Shown here in pieces: positions 9,313-17,945 of a stretch of DNA of 64,000 bases. A program made the position numbers and the translations under genes. Each line of letters opens with the position of its first letter. The stretch's first letter is position 1. This DNA is from Deltaproteobacteria bacterium (GTDB taxonomy: Bacteria > Desulfobacterota > Dissulfuribacteria > Dissulfuribacterales > DYLC01). Under the pieces are notes generated by a model. The model was not told the DNA's origin, ran no database searches, and saw nothing but the letters and a program-made list of their open reading frames with translations. The stretch spans positions 518,447 to 582,446 of the forward strand of contig JAQVIJ010000001.1 in the NCBI GenBank assembly GCA_028695735.1. The letters run 5' to 3'.

Positions 9313-11013
9313 TTATCTTGCCACGAGACCTTTATTTGGTCTGTATTTGAGATCGATGATGAGATTTTCTTTTTCCGAAGCGGTGTTGTTTTCCCACTGC
9401 ATTTCCTGTCCTGAGCATCGAATGATGATTTTTCCGTATATGCCCAGATATCCAGTTATTTTTATCTGAATTTGTTGCAGGTTCTGTTCGATAGCGACCA
9501 ACTGGCTTTCTATTGAATGCAGATCGGCAAGGATTTCATTTTGTTCTGCGAATATCTTCAGAATGGCAAGTAATCCCTTGCCAAGGGCGAAAAATCGTTT
9601 GCCGTAATTCTGCATCCAGGCGGTTACCATTTGATTGGCCTGTTCGGTGGAACATTTTTTCTTCAGGATATGACTTAGCACTCCATAAACAGCTTGGGTT
9701 GCATCCCTTGCTTCAGGATCTGATTCCGCCGCTGTTTTAAGGTTTTCTGTCTTTTCATAGAGCGTGGCCAGTTTTTCCTGTAATTCTTCAGTGTTGTCCG
9801 TATATATCAGGCTGATTGCTTCCCGTTTCTCTTCCAGCGAGGTCTTTTCATCAAAAAGTTCTCTGCCTATGTTCAATTCCACTATATTTCTGATGTTGAC
9901 CCGTTCCAGAAACACCTGATTGGCTGACATGGCTACAAATCCCATCAAGGAGTCCCAATAGGAGCCTGTGCGGTTGACGTGAATCTGTGGGGCTGTGAGA
10001 TCGACCCTGAGCATGTCTTTCATGATGACTGCTGATGTGTTGACGTGTATGCGGGCATTATAAATGGATTCAGTCAGGAGATTTCCGGCAATCTCTATGG
10101 ACAATGTTAAGGGGGCTGTGGTTATGGAATTGGATACATGCACTCCGGGCCCTTCTATCACGCCTCTGACCTCAAGGGAACCTCCAAACACAAAATGTGA
10201 TTTTCCGCGCATGGCCCCGTTTACTACCATGGTGGGTGGACAGTTGAAAGTGGTTTTTTCGTCGCACGTAACGCAGTCGATTTCTTCTATCTCCAGTCTG
10301 TTTTTTACATCCAACCCTATGATTTTGTGGGTATCTTGAAGATAGCTGAGTGTCGGAAGAATCACGCCCTTGTCCATGGCTATTAGTTCGTCGCACTCCT
10401 GCCCATCCTCTGCAAGGATCCTTTTTGTTTTTATGCCATCCCCGATCAGGAGCTCATGAGGGGCGCCTGAAGGGGCTTCTATTTTTTGACCTGAAACCGT
10501 TACGCCTGGAATGCCTTGTGTGGGCAGAAACAGTTTGCCTATGATCTGGTTGGCGGCGGCTTCTGGCAAGGAGATGATGTCTGCAAAGCTCAGGTGATCC
10601 AGATGGTATCTTTTGGTGGTATCGAACTTGAAAGTAGGAGTGAAAAAACCGTCTTTGCCTGGAACAGGGGCATGTCCAGCTATGAGGAGTATCTTTTTGC
10701 CAGGAGACAGGTCCATTATGACCCGTCTTGGCTTGAGTCCTTCCGTCATATTCGCTGCCTCAAACGAGTATGGGCCTGGCCGGAATGCCCGAATGCCATC
10801 GGCTATGTTCTTCGGTAATTTTATTTTATATGAATGGAGAACAAGTCCTAACGCTTGTGTCAAAATATTGACATCGGTTTCCCAAATATTCGGGGTCTCC
10901 ATGATTGTACGTATGATCGCAGCACCATAAAATTCTTCTGTTACGGTCTTCAATATGGCGTCAGCCATGGAAAGAACGCTATTTGTAGTGCTTTTTGTCC
11001 CAGTGTTGTTCAT
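9313..11013 (-). CDS. DUF342/FapA-family protein
   Basis: A cytoplasmic protein of the FapA (flagellar assembly protein A, DUF342) family; the molecular role of this family is poorly defined. An N-terminal alpha/beta part contains GHAPVPGKDGFFTP and IPGVTVSGQKIEAPSG. It is followed by the characteristic right-handed beta-helix-like repeats (MVVNGAMRGKSHFVFGGSLE, VRGVIEGPGVHVSNSITTAP) and a C-terminal helical, probably coiled-coil region (EELQEKLATLYEKTENLKTA, IESQLVAIEQNLQQIQ). The ATG at 11013 (MNNTGTK) is preferred; an in-frame TTG at 11052 would add 13 residues. No flagellar genes are nearby, so a flagellar role is not supported by context. Confidence 0.8.
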   Translation of the reverse strand: MNNTGTKSTTNSVLSMADAILKTVTEEFYGAAIIRTIMETPNIWETDVNILTQALGLVLHSYKIKLPKNIADGIRAFRPGPYSFEAANMTEGLKPRRVIMDLSPGKKILLIAGHAPVPGKDGFFTPTFKFDTTKRYHLDHLSFADIISLPEAAANQIIGKLFLPTQGIPGVTVSGQKIEAPSGAPHELLIGDGIKTKRILAEDGQECDELIAMDKGVILPTLSYLQDTHKIIGLDVKNRLEIEEIDCVTCDEKTTFNCPPTMVVNGAMRGKSHFVFGGSLEVRGVIEGPGVHVSNSITTAPLTLSIEIAGNLLTESIYNARIHVNTSAVIMKDMLRVDLTAPQIHVNRTGSYWDSLMGFVAMSANQVFLERVNIRNIVELNIGRELFDEKTSLEEKREAISLIYTDNTEELQEKLATLYEKTENLKTAAESDPEARDATQAVYGVLSHILKKKCSTEQANQMVTAWMQNYGKRFFALGKGLLAILKIFAEQNEILADLHSIESQLVAIEQNLQQIQIKITGYLGIYGKIIIRCSGQEMQWENNTASEKENLIIDLKYRPNKGLVAR

Positions 11014-11413
11014 CTTGCCGCGTCTGTACCTTGTTTTGTGATAAAAAGACAATAAGACTTAAGATAACTGGATTTGATTATAGTGCAATATTTTTGCCAT
11101 AAATGTTGATGCAGAATACCCCTTTTTGCGATTTTCAGCACTCATGCCTTGTCTTCCCTGAATGCGAGATAATGAAAGGGCACATACCCTTTATGCGGCG
11201 TTTGAGAGCTTGCGCATACTTGAATAAAGCAAAAAGGCACTGGGCGGCAGCAGTGGTGAAACATTTGTTCCATGCGGCGCATAACTGCCAGGAAGGGTGG
11301 TACAGTAAAAAATTCAATGACAGGTTATTCTATATGTATTATGATAACAAATTGGGATAATTGTTCATTTCTTGTAAAGTTGTCCATTAAGATCGCCCCA
11401 GGAGGCTGATCCC
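11014..11413. other. Divergent intergenic region with a solo repeat arm
   Basis: A 400-bp gap between the divergent FapA-like gene and the acetylation operon. 11243-11297 is a diverged copy, in reverse orientation, of the arm of the large inverted-arm element seen at 55.3, 58.0 and 63.4 kb (GGCGGCAGCAGTGGTGAAAC, then ATTTGTTCCATGCGGCGCAT). Short ORFs here have no recognisable product. The AGGAGG at 11400-11405 is the ribosome site of the next gene. No convincing promoter or RNA was identified. Confidence 0.6.
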
Positions 11414-14143
11414 ATGACCATGCAGTCCCTTCAATACCTGTTCAGTCCCCGTAGTATTGCCATTCTTGGGCTTGAGGCCAAAGAAGAGCCCTTTGTGTCC
11501 GCAGGTAGGATATTGCTGCAAAATATCGTTACATCTGGGTTTGAAGGGGTTGTTTATCCAATTCACAGCTCAAAAGAGGCGATGTCGGGAATCTCAACTC
11601 TGCCGACCGTGAAGGATATTGTCAAGCCGGTTGACCTGGCTGTTTTGTCTGGTCCTCCTGAGGAGTGGCCGGGGCAGGTGGCCGAATGCGGCGAAAAGGC
11701 GGTGCGGTCCATTATGATTCTGGGCAGTGACTTCAGGCATCGCGTCAATGAGCCGGATAAATTGCTACTTCAGCTGAAGAGACTCTGTTCCAAATACGAT
11801 ATCAGGCTTCTCGGCCCCAATACAATGGGATTTATCAGGCCGAGGCTGGGGCTCAATGTGAGTACCGGCAGACAAGGTGTCAGATCAGGGGGCCTTGCCT
11901 TCGTATCCCAGAGTTCCACTCTGGCGGCAGGCGTCCTTGACTATGCCATCGCAAAACACATCGGTTTCAGTTCCTTTATTTCCCTTGGCAGTCAGATGAA
12001 TGTGGATTTTGCGGATCTCCTGGATTTTTTGAGCATAGATCCGGATACCAAGGCCATTGTGCTATATATGGAGCACATAGAAAACGGCCGTAAGTTTGTG
12101 GGGGCTGCCAGGGCCTTTGCCAGGGCCAAGCCCCTGATGGTGGTCAAGGGTGGCAGGTATTTCGATGCCACAAAGTTGACGGCCAGGGAGGCTGATCTCT
12201 TTGATTCCGACGCCGTCTATGATGCTGTTTTCAAAAGGGCCGGCATGGTGCGTGTGGATGATGTGCTGGAACTCTTTCATCTCTCGGAATCCCTGGGCCG
12301 TTCCGTGCTGCCCAAGGGCAATCGTCTGCTTATTGTAACCAATGCAGGCGGGCCTTCGGTCATGGCCGTTGATATGCTGTTGAAGCTGGGAGGTTCTTTG
12401 GCAAGGCTTTCCGGTCAGACGGTGACAAGGCTCAATCAGGTCCTGCCCTTTCACTGGAGCGGCGGAAACCCTGTGGACATACTGTCTGATGCAGGACCGG
12501 ACAGATTTGAAAAGGCCCTGGATATCTGCATGGCGGAGACCGAGGCGGATGGCGTTCTGGTAATACTTACTCCGCAATTTCTTACCAAGCCCATGGAAAT
12601 GGCGCAAATCCTGGTCAAAATCACCTCCAGTACCACAAGGAAAACCATCCTGGCCTGCTGGATGGGATCCGGCGATTTTGCGGAGGCAAGGGATTTTCTG
12701 GACAGGAACGGCATTCCCACCTTCGTGACTCCGGAACATGCTGTAAAGAGCTTTCTCTATATGCACACCTATGGCCAGAACAACCGTCTGCTCTCTGAGA
12801 CGCCTGCCAATATCCTGGAGGATTTTTTCCCCGATTCCGGCAGGGTGGAGCAGATCTTCAACGATGCCATTCGTGACGGCAGGCATGTGCTTTACGAAAG
12901 GGAGGCCAAGGCGGTTTTGGCTGCCTACGGCATTTCGTCCCCTCCCATCTTTTTGGCGTCATCTCCTGCGGAGGCCATTTCATATGCCGAGGAGTTAGGG
13001 GTTCCTGTGGCCCTCAAGGTGGAATCCCCTTCTGTCCTGCACAAGACAGAGGTGGGAGGAGTAAAATTACACCTGCGCAAACTGGAGATAGAAGAGGTCT
13101 TTGAGCAGATTGTGAAGACCTTCAGGCGATTGAGGCCGGATGGGGTGTTAAAGGGCATAACCGTGCAGCCCATGGCCCTCTGGCCGGGTTTTGAGTTGGC
13201 CATAGGCATGAGAAAGGATCCGGTGTTTGGTTCAGTCATCCTCTTTGGTGCAGGCGGCAGGCTGTTGAACGCCATGCAGGACTGCTCCATAGCGCTGCCA
13301 CCCCTTAACCAAACCCTGGCCAGACGTCTTCTGGGAGACACCCGCATCTATCACTACCTCAAGGACAACGCCCATCCAAGGCCGTGTCTGCCTTTGCTGG
13401 AAAAGACCCTTCTCCGCTTTTCGCAGCTCGTGGTGGATTTTCCCCAAATTCAGGAAATCGATATCAATCCTTTTTTCCTCGGAGAGCTTACCGGACTCTG
13501 TTTAGACGCCAAGATCATACTGGAGCCTGACACCAAGCCTGATATTCACAGGGCTCAGGGGGCCTGTTGCCCTCAAAACCTGGTTATCTGTCCCTATCCG
13601 TGTCATTATGTGGATATCATGACCATGCGGGACGGAACGCCCTATCTGATTCGGCCCATAAAGCCGGAGGATGAGCCCCTGATGTATGAATTGTTCTCCA
13701 CCTTTTCGCCTGAGACCATTCGCATGCGTTTTTTTCAGCACATCACCTCCATTTCCCATGAGCAGATGGCCCGTTACTGCCAGATCGATTATGATAGAGA
13801 GATAGCCCTGGTGGCCACCATAACAGAGGATGACAAGGAGCACATCATCGGTGTGGGCCGGCTGACGATTCTGCCGGATCGGGAGCGTGCGGAGTTTGCA
13901 GTGGTGGTGGGAGACCCCTGGCACGGACAGGGTGTCGGCAAAAAACTCATGGGGGTCTGCATAGAGGTGGCCATGGGTCAGGGCATAAAACAGATCTTCA
14001 TGGATGTCTTGAGAGAAAACGGCGCCATGAGAGGGCTGGCAGCCAGGTTTGGTTTTGAAGAGGTGAAACACGAGGATGAGGAGTTGTTGCGCTATGTGCT
14101 CGACCTCTCTAAACCCGCAAGAAAAAAGCGGAAAAATCAGTGA
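11414..14143 (+). CDS. Pat-type protein acyltransferase: inactive acyl-CoA-synthetase (NDP-forming) module fused to a GNAT domain
   Basis: A 909-residue protein with a CoA-binding Rossmann domain (LFSPRSIAILGLE), succinyl-CoA-ligase-like domains (LLGPNTMGFIRP, LIVTNAGGPSVMAVDML), an ATP-grasp domain (about 490-700; GVPVALKVESPSVLHKTEVG) and a C-terminal GNAT acetyltransferase (about 735-895; FAVVVGDPWHGQGVGKKLMG). At the place where true ADP-forming ligases have SHTG with the phosphorylated His, this protein reads LTAREADLFD, so the ligase half looks inactive, as in the PatZ/Pat lysine acetyltransferases. It heads an operon with an AcuC-like deacetylase, an AcuB-like protein and an intact ADP-forming acetate-CoA ligase. 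Its likely role is to acetylate, and so regulate, that ligase. Confidence 0.85.
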   Translation: MTMQSLQYLFSPRSIAILGLEAKEEPFVSAGRILLQNIVTSGFEGVVYPIHSSKEAMSGISTLPTVKDIVKPVDLAVLSGPPEEWPGQVAECGEKAVRSIMILGSDFRHRVNEPDKLLLQLKRLCSKYDIRLLGPNTMGFIRPRLGLNVSTGRQGVRSGGLAFVSQSSTLAAGVLDYAIAKHIGFSSFISLGSQMNVDFADLLDFLSIDPDTKAIVLYMEHIENGRKFVGAARAFARAKPLMVVKGGRYFDATKLTAREADLFDSDAVYDAVFKRAGMVRVDDVLELFHLSESLGRSVLPKGNRLLIVTNAGGPSVMAVDMLLKLGGSLARLSGQTVTRLNQVLPFHWSGGNPVDILSDAGPDRFEKALDICMAETEADGVLVILTPQFLTKPMEMAQILVKITSSTTRKTILACWMGSGDFAEARDFLDRNGIPTFVTPEHAVKSFLYMHTYGQNNRLLSETPANILEDFFPDSGRVEQIFNDAIRDGRHVLYEREAKAVLAAYGISSPPIFLASSPAEAISYAEELGVPVALKVESPSVLHKTEVGGVKLHLRKLEIEEVFEQIVKTFRRLRPDGVLKGITVQPMALWPGFELAIGMRKDPVFGSVILFGAGGRLLNAMQDCSIALPPLNQTLARRLLGDTRIYHYLKDNAHPRPCLPLLEKTLLRFSQLVVDFPQIQEIDINPFFLGELTGLCLDAKIILEPDTKPDIHRAQGACCPQNLVICPYPCHYVDIMTMRDGTPYLIRPIKPEDEPLMYELFSTFSPETIRMRFFQHITSISHEQMARYCQIDYDREIALVATITEDDKEHIIGVGRLTILPDRERAEFAVVVGDPWHGQGVGKKLMGVCIEVAMGQGIKQIFMDVLRENGAMRGLAARFGFEEVKHEDEELLRYVLDLSKPARKKRKNQ

Positions 14144-14150
14144 GCCGGCT

Positions 14151-15125
14151 ATGCCTGATTTCAAGACCATTACAATCGTCAATTCCCCCTTTTATTTGAG
14201 GCATGACACCGGCAGTAACCACCCTGAGTCTTCAGAGCGCATGACCGCTGTGATGAACAGATTGTTGAGTGAGGGAGGCGCAAAATCAGGCTTGGGGCTG
14301 CCCTTGAGGCTCATTCCTCCACGCATGGCTGAACGGGAGGATGTGGTCTCTTTGCATACAGAAAATTACCTGATGCGCTTTGAGGAGGCCTGTCTTTCAG
14401 GCAAGGAATGGTTGGGCCATTCCGACAATCGCATCTCTTATGATTCCTATGAGGCGGCCTTTTTATCCGCAGGTGCAGGCCTGACCGCCATAGATTTTTT
14501 GGAAAATGGCTCCAAAGACCCCATCTTTTGCTGTGTGAGACCCCCTGGCCACCATGCCGAGGCGGCCCTGGCCCTTGGCTTTTGTTTTTTGAACAATGTG
14601 GCCATAGCCGCTCGATATTGGCAGAGGCGCTATGGCAGAAAGAGGATATTTATTCTGGACTTTGATGCCCATCATGGAAACGGCATTCAGGAGTTTTTTG
14701 ATGAGGATTCTTCCGTATTTTATGTGAGCATTCACGAACACCCCACCTTCAGTTTCCCTGGAACTGGCTGGGCCAATGACACAGGCACAGGGGCGGGCAC
14801 AGGCTTTACCCTTAACATTCCCTTGGCCCCTGGCTCCAGTGATGATGTCGTAATCAAGGCCATGGAATCGCAGGTGAAACCTGCCTTGACTGCCTTTCAG
14901 CCCGATGCCATGCTGGTTGCAGCGGGCTTTGACGGGCATAGCCTGGATGATATGTCAGGCCTTGCCTACTCCACGCGATTGTATGCAAAATTGGGCAGTT
15001 ATCTGTCGGTTTGGGCCGGTATATGTGAGGATAGACTCGTGTCTATTTTGGAAGGCGGCTATCACTTGGAGGCATTGGCTGCCGGTGTGGAGGCCTATCT
15101 GATGGGCCTGGCCCTAAAGGTTTAA
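14151..15125 (+). CDS. Histone-deacetylase-family protein (AcuC-like lysine deacetylase)
   Basis: A zinc-dependent deacetylase of about 324 residues. Class I HDAC motifs are all present: HPESSERM near the N-terminus, RPPGHHAE (about 130), LDFDAHHGNG (about 170, zinc-binding Asp and His), AGFDGH (about 258, zinc-binding Asp) and LEGGYH (about 303, catalytic Tyr). The ATG at 14151 is 7 bp after the acetyltransferase stop. By analogy with Bacillus AcuC, it would remove acetyl groups added by the upstream GNAT protein, probably from the acetate-CoA ligase two genes downstream. Polyamine or acetoin-related deacetylation cannot be excluded. Confidence 0.88.
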   Translation: MPDFKTITIVNSPFYLRHDTGSNHPESSERMTAVMNRLLSEGGAKSGLGLPLRLIPPRMAEREDVVSLHTENYLMRFEEACLSGKEWLGHSDNRISYDSYEAAFLSAGAGLTAIDFLENGSKDPIFCCVRPPGHHAEAALALGFCFLNNVAIAARYWQRRYGRKRIFILDFDAHHGNGIQEFFDEDSSVFYVSIHEHPTFSFPGTGWANDTGTGAGTGFTLNIPLAPGSSDDVVIKAMESQVKPALTAFQPDAMLVAAGFDGHSLDDMSGLAYSTRLYAKLGSYLSVWAGICEDRLVSILEGGYHLEALAAGVEAYLMGLALKV

Positions 15126-15134
15126 GGAGGCGCT

Positions 15135-15788
15135 ATGTTTGTAAAGGACTATATGACGCACAATCCGGTTACAGTCACGCCTGATCGCTCCATTTCTGAG
15201 GTCAGGGACCTGCTGCGCAACAAGGGTTTTAGGCATGTGCCCGTAGTAGATGCAGATGGCAGGCTTTTGGGAGTGGTGACTGATAGGGATATCAGATCCG
15301 CCTTTCCTTCGTTTTTGGCCTCAAATGAAGAGAGTAAAGGGCAATGGGAACGCATAGCCCGCACGCCTGTGGAGGCAATCATGTCCACCAATGTGGTCTC
15401 TCTAACCGGCGATGCCACTCTGGACGATGCCCTTTTGATCCTTGACAAAAAGAAGGTGGGGGCAGTGCCGGTGGTAAATGAAGACAAGCGGGTTGTGGGC
15501 GTCTTTTCCATTCGGGACCTGATGCGGGCATACAGCCAGCTTTTTGGCCTGGCGGAAAAGGGTAGTGTGCTCATTGTATTGAAAAACAGAAATGAGATTG
15601 ACAGCCTGAGCCGAATCCTTCAGGCCCTTGAGGCCCACAATATCCTCTGCACTCGGGTTGTGCGACCCATTGCTTCAGCGTATATCTATCTGCGGGTACA
15701 GACCTTCAATCTACATGCGGTATATGCCATTCTCAGACAGGCTGGTTTTGAACCTGTCATTGGGGCAGGAATCAGTCAGGAGGGATAA
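15135..15788 (+). CDS. AcuB-like protein: tandem CBS plus ACT-like domain
   Basis: A 217-residue regulator with CBS1 (VKDYMTHNPVTVTPDRSISE to GVVTDRDI, about 2-60), CBS2 (MSTNVVSLTGDATLDDALLI to GVFSIRDLM, about 84-138) and a C-terminal ACT-like module (about 145-210). This order matches Bacillus AcuB. CBS pairs typically bind adenine nucleotides, so an energy-charge input to the acetylation switch is plausible but inferred. A perfect AAGGAGG precedes the ATG, and its stop directly abuts the next start (TAA then ATG). Confidence 0.85.
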   Translation: MFVKDYMTHNPVTVTPDRSISEVRDLLRNKGFRHVPVVDADGRLLGVVTDRDIRSAFPSFLASNEESKGQWERIARTPVEAIMSTNVVSLTGDATLDDALLILDKKKVGAVPVVNEDKRVVGVFSIRDLMRAYSQLFGLAEKGSVLIVLKNRNEIDSLSRILQALEAHNILCTRVVRPIASAYIYLRVQTFNLHAVYAILRQAGFEPVIGAGISQEG

Positions 15789-17879
15789 ATGCTAAAGGCC
15801 CTTTTCAGACCCAATGCCATTGCCCTTGTGGGCGCCTCCACTCAACCAGGCAAACTGGGTTATGAGATTTTAAACAATCTGATACAGTCAGGCTACACCG
15901 GTCCAATATATCCCATAAACCCAAAGGCAACGACCATTCTGGGCCTTCAGTGTTTTCCCAGTATTCAGGCGGTTCCAGGCCATGTGGATCTGGCCGTCAT
16001 AGCCATACCTGCTGCCTGTGTGCTGGAGACCCTGAAGGCATGCGGAGAGGCTGGAGTCAAGGCTGGAATCGTCATCTCCGCAGGTTTTCGAGAAACAGGG
16101 CATGAGGGGTTGATGGCGGAGATGGAGATGGCCAGGCTCGCTGAGGCATATGGCATGGTCATCGTGGGGCCCAATTGTCTTGGCGTAATGGATACCTTCA
16201 CTCCCATGAACGCCTCCTTTGCAGCAGATATGGCCTTGCCGGGCGGCATCGCCTTCATGTCCCAGTCAGGGGCTGTGTGCACCGCTGTCCTGGATATGTC
16301 CTTGGCCATGGGCCTGGGGTTTTCCAAATTTGTAAGCCTGGGCAATAAGGCCCACCTAAATGAGCTGCATTTTCTGGAGGCATGGAAGGAGGATGCAGAA
16401 TCTAAAGTAGTCATGGCCTATCTGGAGGGTATCTCTGATGGCAGAAGGTTTGTGGATGCTGCGCGAGTCTTCACCAAACACAAACCCCTTGTCGCTATCA
16501 AGGCAGGTGTCACAAATGCCGGTTCAAAGGCGGTGAGTTCCCACACCGGCACATTGGCTGGCAGTGAAAAGGCATATCACGCCGCCTTTATGCAGTCAGG
16601 CGTGATACGTGTGGGGTCTATTGAAGAGCTGTTGGACATCTCCAGGATCTTTGCAATGCAGCCGCTGCCCAGGACCGATGACATGGCCATTCTCACCAAC
16701 GCCGGGGGTCCGGGCATTTTGGCCACAGATGCCATGGAGCGGGCCGGTTTGCGCCTGGCATCCCTGTCAAAGGACACGATGGATGCGCTTGCAGCGCAAC
16801 TGCCTGCCGCCGCCAGTGTGTTGAATCCTGTGGACATCTTGGGAGATGCCAGGGCTGATCGTTATCGTCAGGCCCTTTCTGTCTTGCTGAAGGACGAGAA
16901 TGTTGCTGCGGTCCTGGTGCTTCTGACACCTCAGATCATGACGGAGATAGAAGAGACCGCCAGGTTGGTGGCCGAGCTCGGCAAGGTGTCTGATAAGGCT
17001 GTGGTGGCCTGTTTCATGGGGGAAAAACGGGTGCAGCCGGGCCGCGACCTGCTTTCATCGGGCGGGATCCCCAATTATCCCTCTCCTGATCGGGCAGTGC
17101 GCGGACTCAAGGCCATGTGCATGTATCGTGACTGGCAGACCAGACCCCTTCCAATCTTTCCTTCATTCGATCTGGACAGAGGCAGGTTGCGGGACCTCTT
17201 CGATACAGCCAAAAGGGAAAACAGGCTCGAAATGGGAGAGACCGAGGCAAGGGCCGTGCTGGAGGCATGCAATGTGCGGGCACCGGCCTCTATGCTCTGC
17301 GCATCCCCTGACGAGGCAGCGGATTTTGCGGATTCCATCGGATATCCGGTGGTTCTGAAGATCGCCTCTCCTGATATTCTGCACAAGACCGACATCGGCG
17401 GAGTGCGCATGAATCTCTTGTCCGCATCAGCGGTGAGGGATGCCTTTGAGCTCATTACCTTACGTGCCAGCCGCACACTGCCTGAGGCCGAGATATGGGG
17501 TTGTTTAGTGCAGAAGCAGATCATGGGGGATGTGGAGGTGATCGTGGGTATGCACAGGGACCCCCAATTCGGGCCCCTTGTGATGTTCGGGCTGGGCGGA
17601 ATATATGTGGAGACCCTCAAGGACATCTCATTTCGATTGGCACCCTTTTCTCAAGAGGAGGCCAAGGAGATGATTGCAGAGGTGCGTTCCTCCGGCATCC
17701 TCTATGGCGTAAGGGGGCGCAAGCGCAAGGACATAGAGGCCTTGGTGGAGGTGCTCTTGAAGGTCTCTCATCTGGTGACGGAATTTCCTGAGATCGTTGA
17801 GATGGATATCAATCCCCTCATGGTATTTGATGAAGGCCGTGGTGTGATGGCCCTGGATATGCGGCTGGTGATCTCTTGA
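15789..17879 (+). CDS. Acetate-CoA ligase (ADP-forming), fused alpha-beta type
   Basis: Interconverts acetyl-CoA + ADP + Pi and acetate + ATP. The 696-residue single-chain enzyme has a CoA-binding domain (FRPNAIALVGASTQPGKLGY), ligase-CoA domain (FMSQSGAVCTAVLD, GPNCLGVMD), the active-site phosphohistidine motif SSHTGTLAGS (about 247-256) and a C-terminal ATP-grasp domain (YPVVLKIASPDILHKTDIGG). All catalytic landmarks are intact, unlike the acetyltransferase three genes upstream. It may conserve energy from acetyl-CoA or activate acetate for the Wood-Ljungdahl enzymes at 34-55 kb. It is translationally coupled to the AcuB-like gene. Confidence 0.92.
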   Translation: MLKALFRPNAIALVGASTQPGKLGYEILNNLIQSGYTGPIYPINPKATTILGLQCFPSIQAVPGHVDLAVIAIPAACVLETLKACGEAGVKAGIVISAGFRETGHEGLMAEMEMARLAEAYGMVIVGPNCLGVMDTFTPMNASFAADMALPGGIAFMSQSGAVCTAVLDMSLAMGLGFSKFVSLGNKAHLNELHFLEAWKEDAESKVVMAYLEGISDGRRFVDAARVFTKHKPLVAIKAGVTNAGSKAVSSHTGTLAGSEKAYHAAFMQSGVIRVGSIEELLDISRIFAMQPLPRTDDMAILTNAGGPGILATDAMERAGLRLASLSKDTMDALAAQLPAAASVLNPVDILGDARADRYRQALSVLLKDENVAAVLVLLTPQIMTEIEETARLVAELGKVSDKAVVACFMGEKRVQPGRDLLSSGGIPNYPSPDRAVRGLKAMCMYRDWQTRPLPIFPSFDLDRGRLRDLFDTAKRENRLEMGETEARAVLEACNVRAPASMLCASPDEAADFADSIGYPVVLKIASPDILHKTDIGGVRMNLLSASAVRDAFELITLRASRTLPEAEIWGCLVQKQIMGDVEVIVGMHRDPQFGPLVMFGLGGIYVETLKDISFRLAPFSQEEAKEMIAEVRSSGILYGVRGRKRKDIEALVEVLLKVSHLVTEFPEIVEMDINPLMVFDEGRGVMALDMRLVIS

Positions 17880-17945
17880 TGGAGTTGCCTGAATAAATCC
17901 CTATCAGCAGGCCTGTGTGCCTGCCCTATATGACTTGGAGGAAGT

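Noticed and set aside
12062..12886. 274-codon open frame antisense to the acyltransferase gene
   Set aside because: Composition and position indicate a shadow of the acetyl-CoA-synthetase-like frame.
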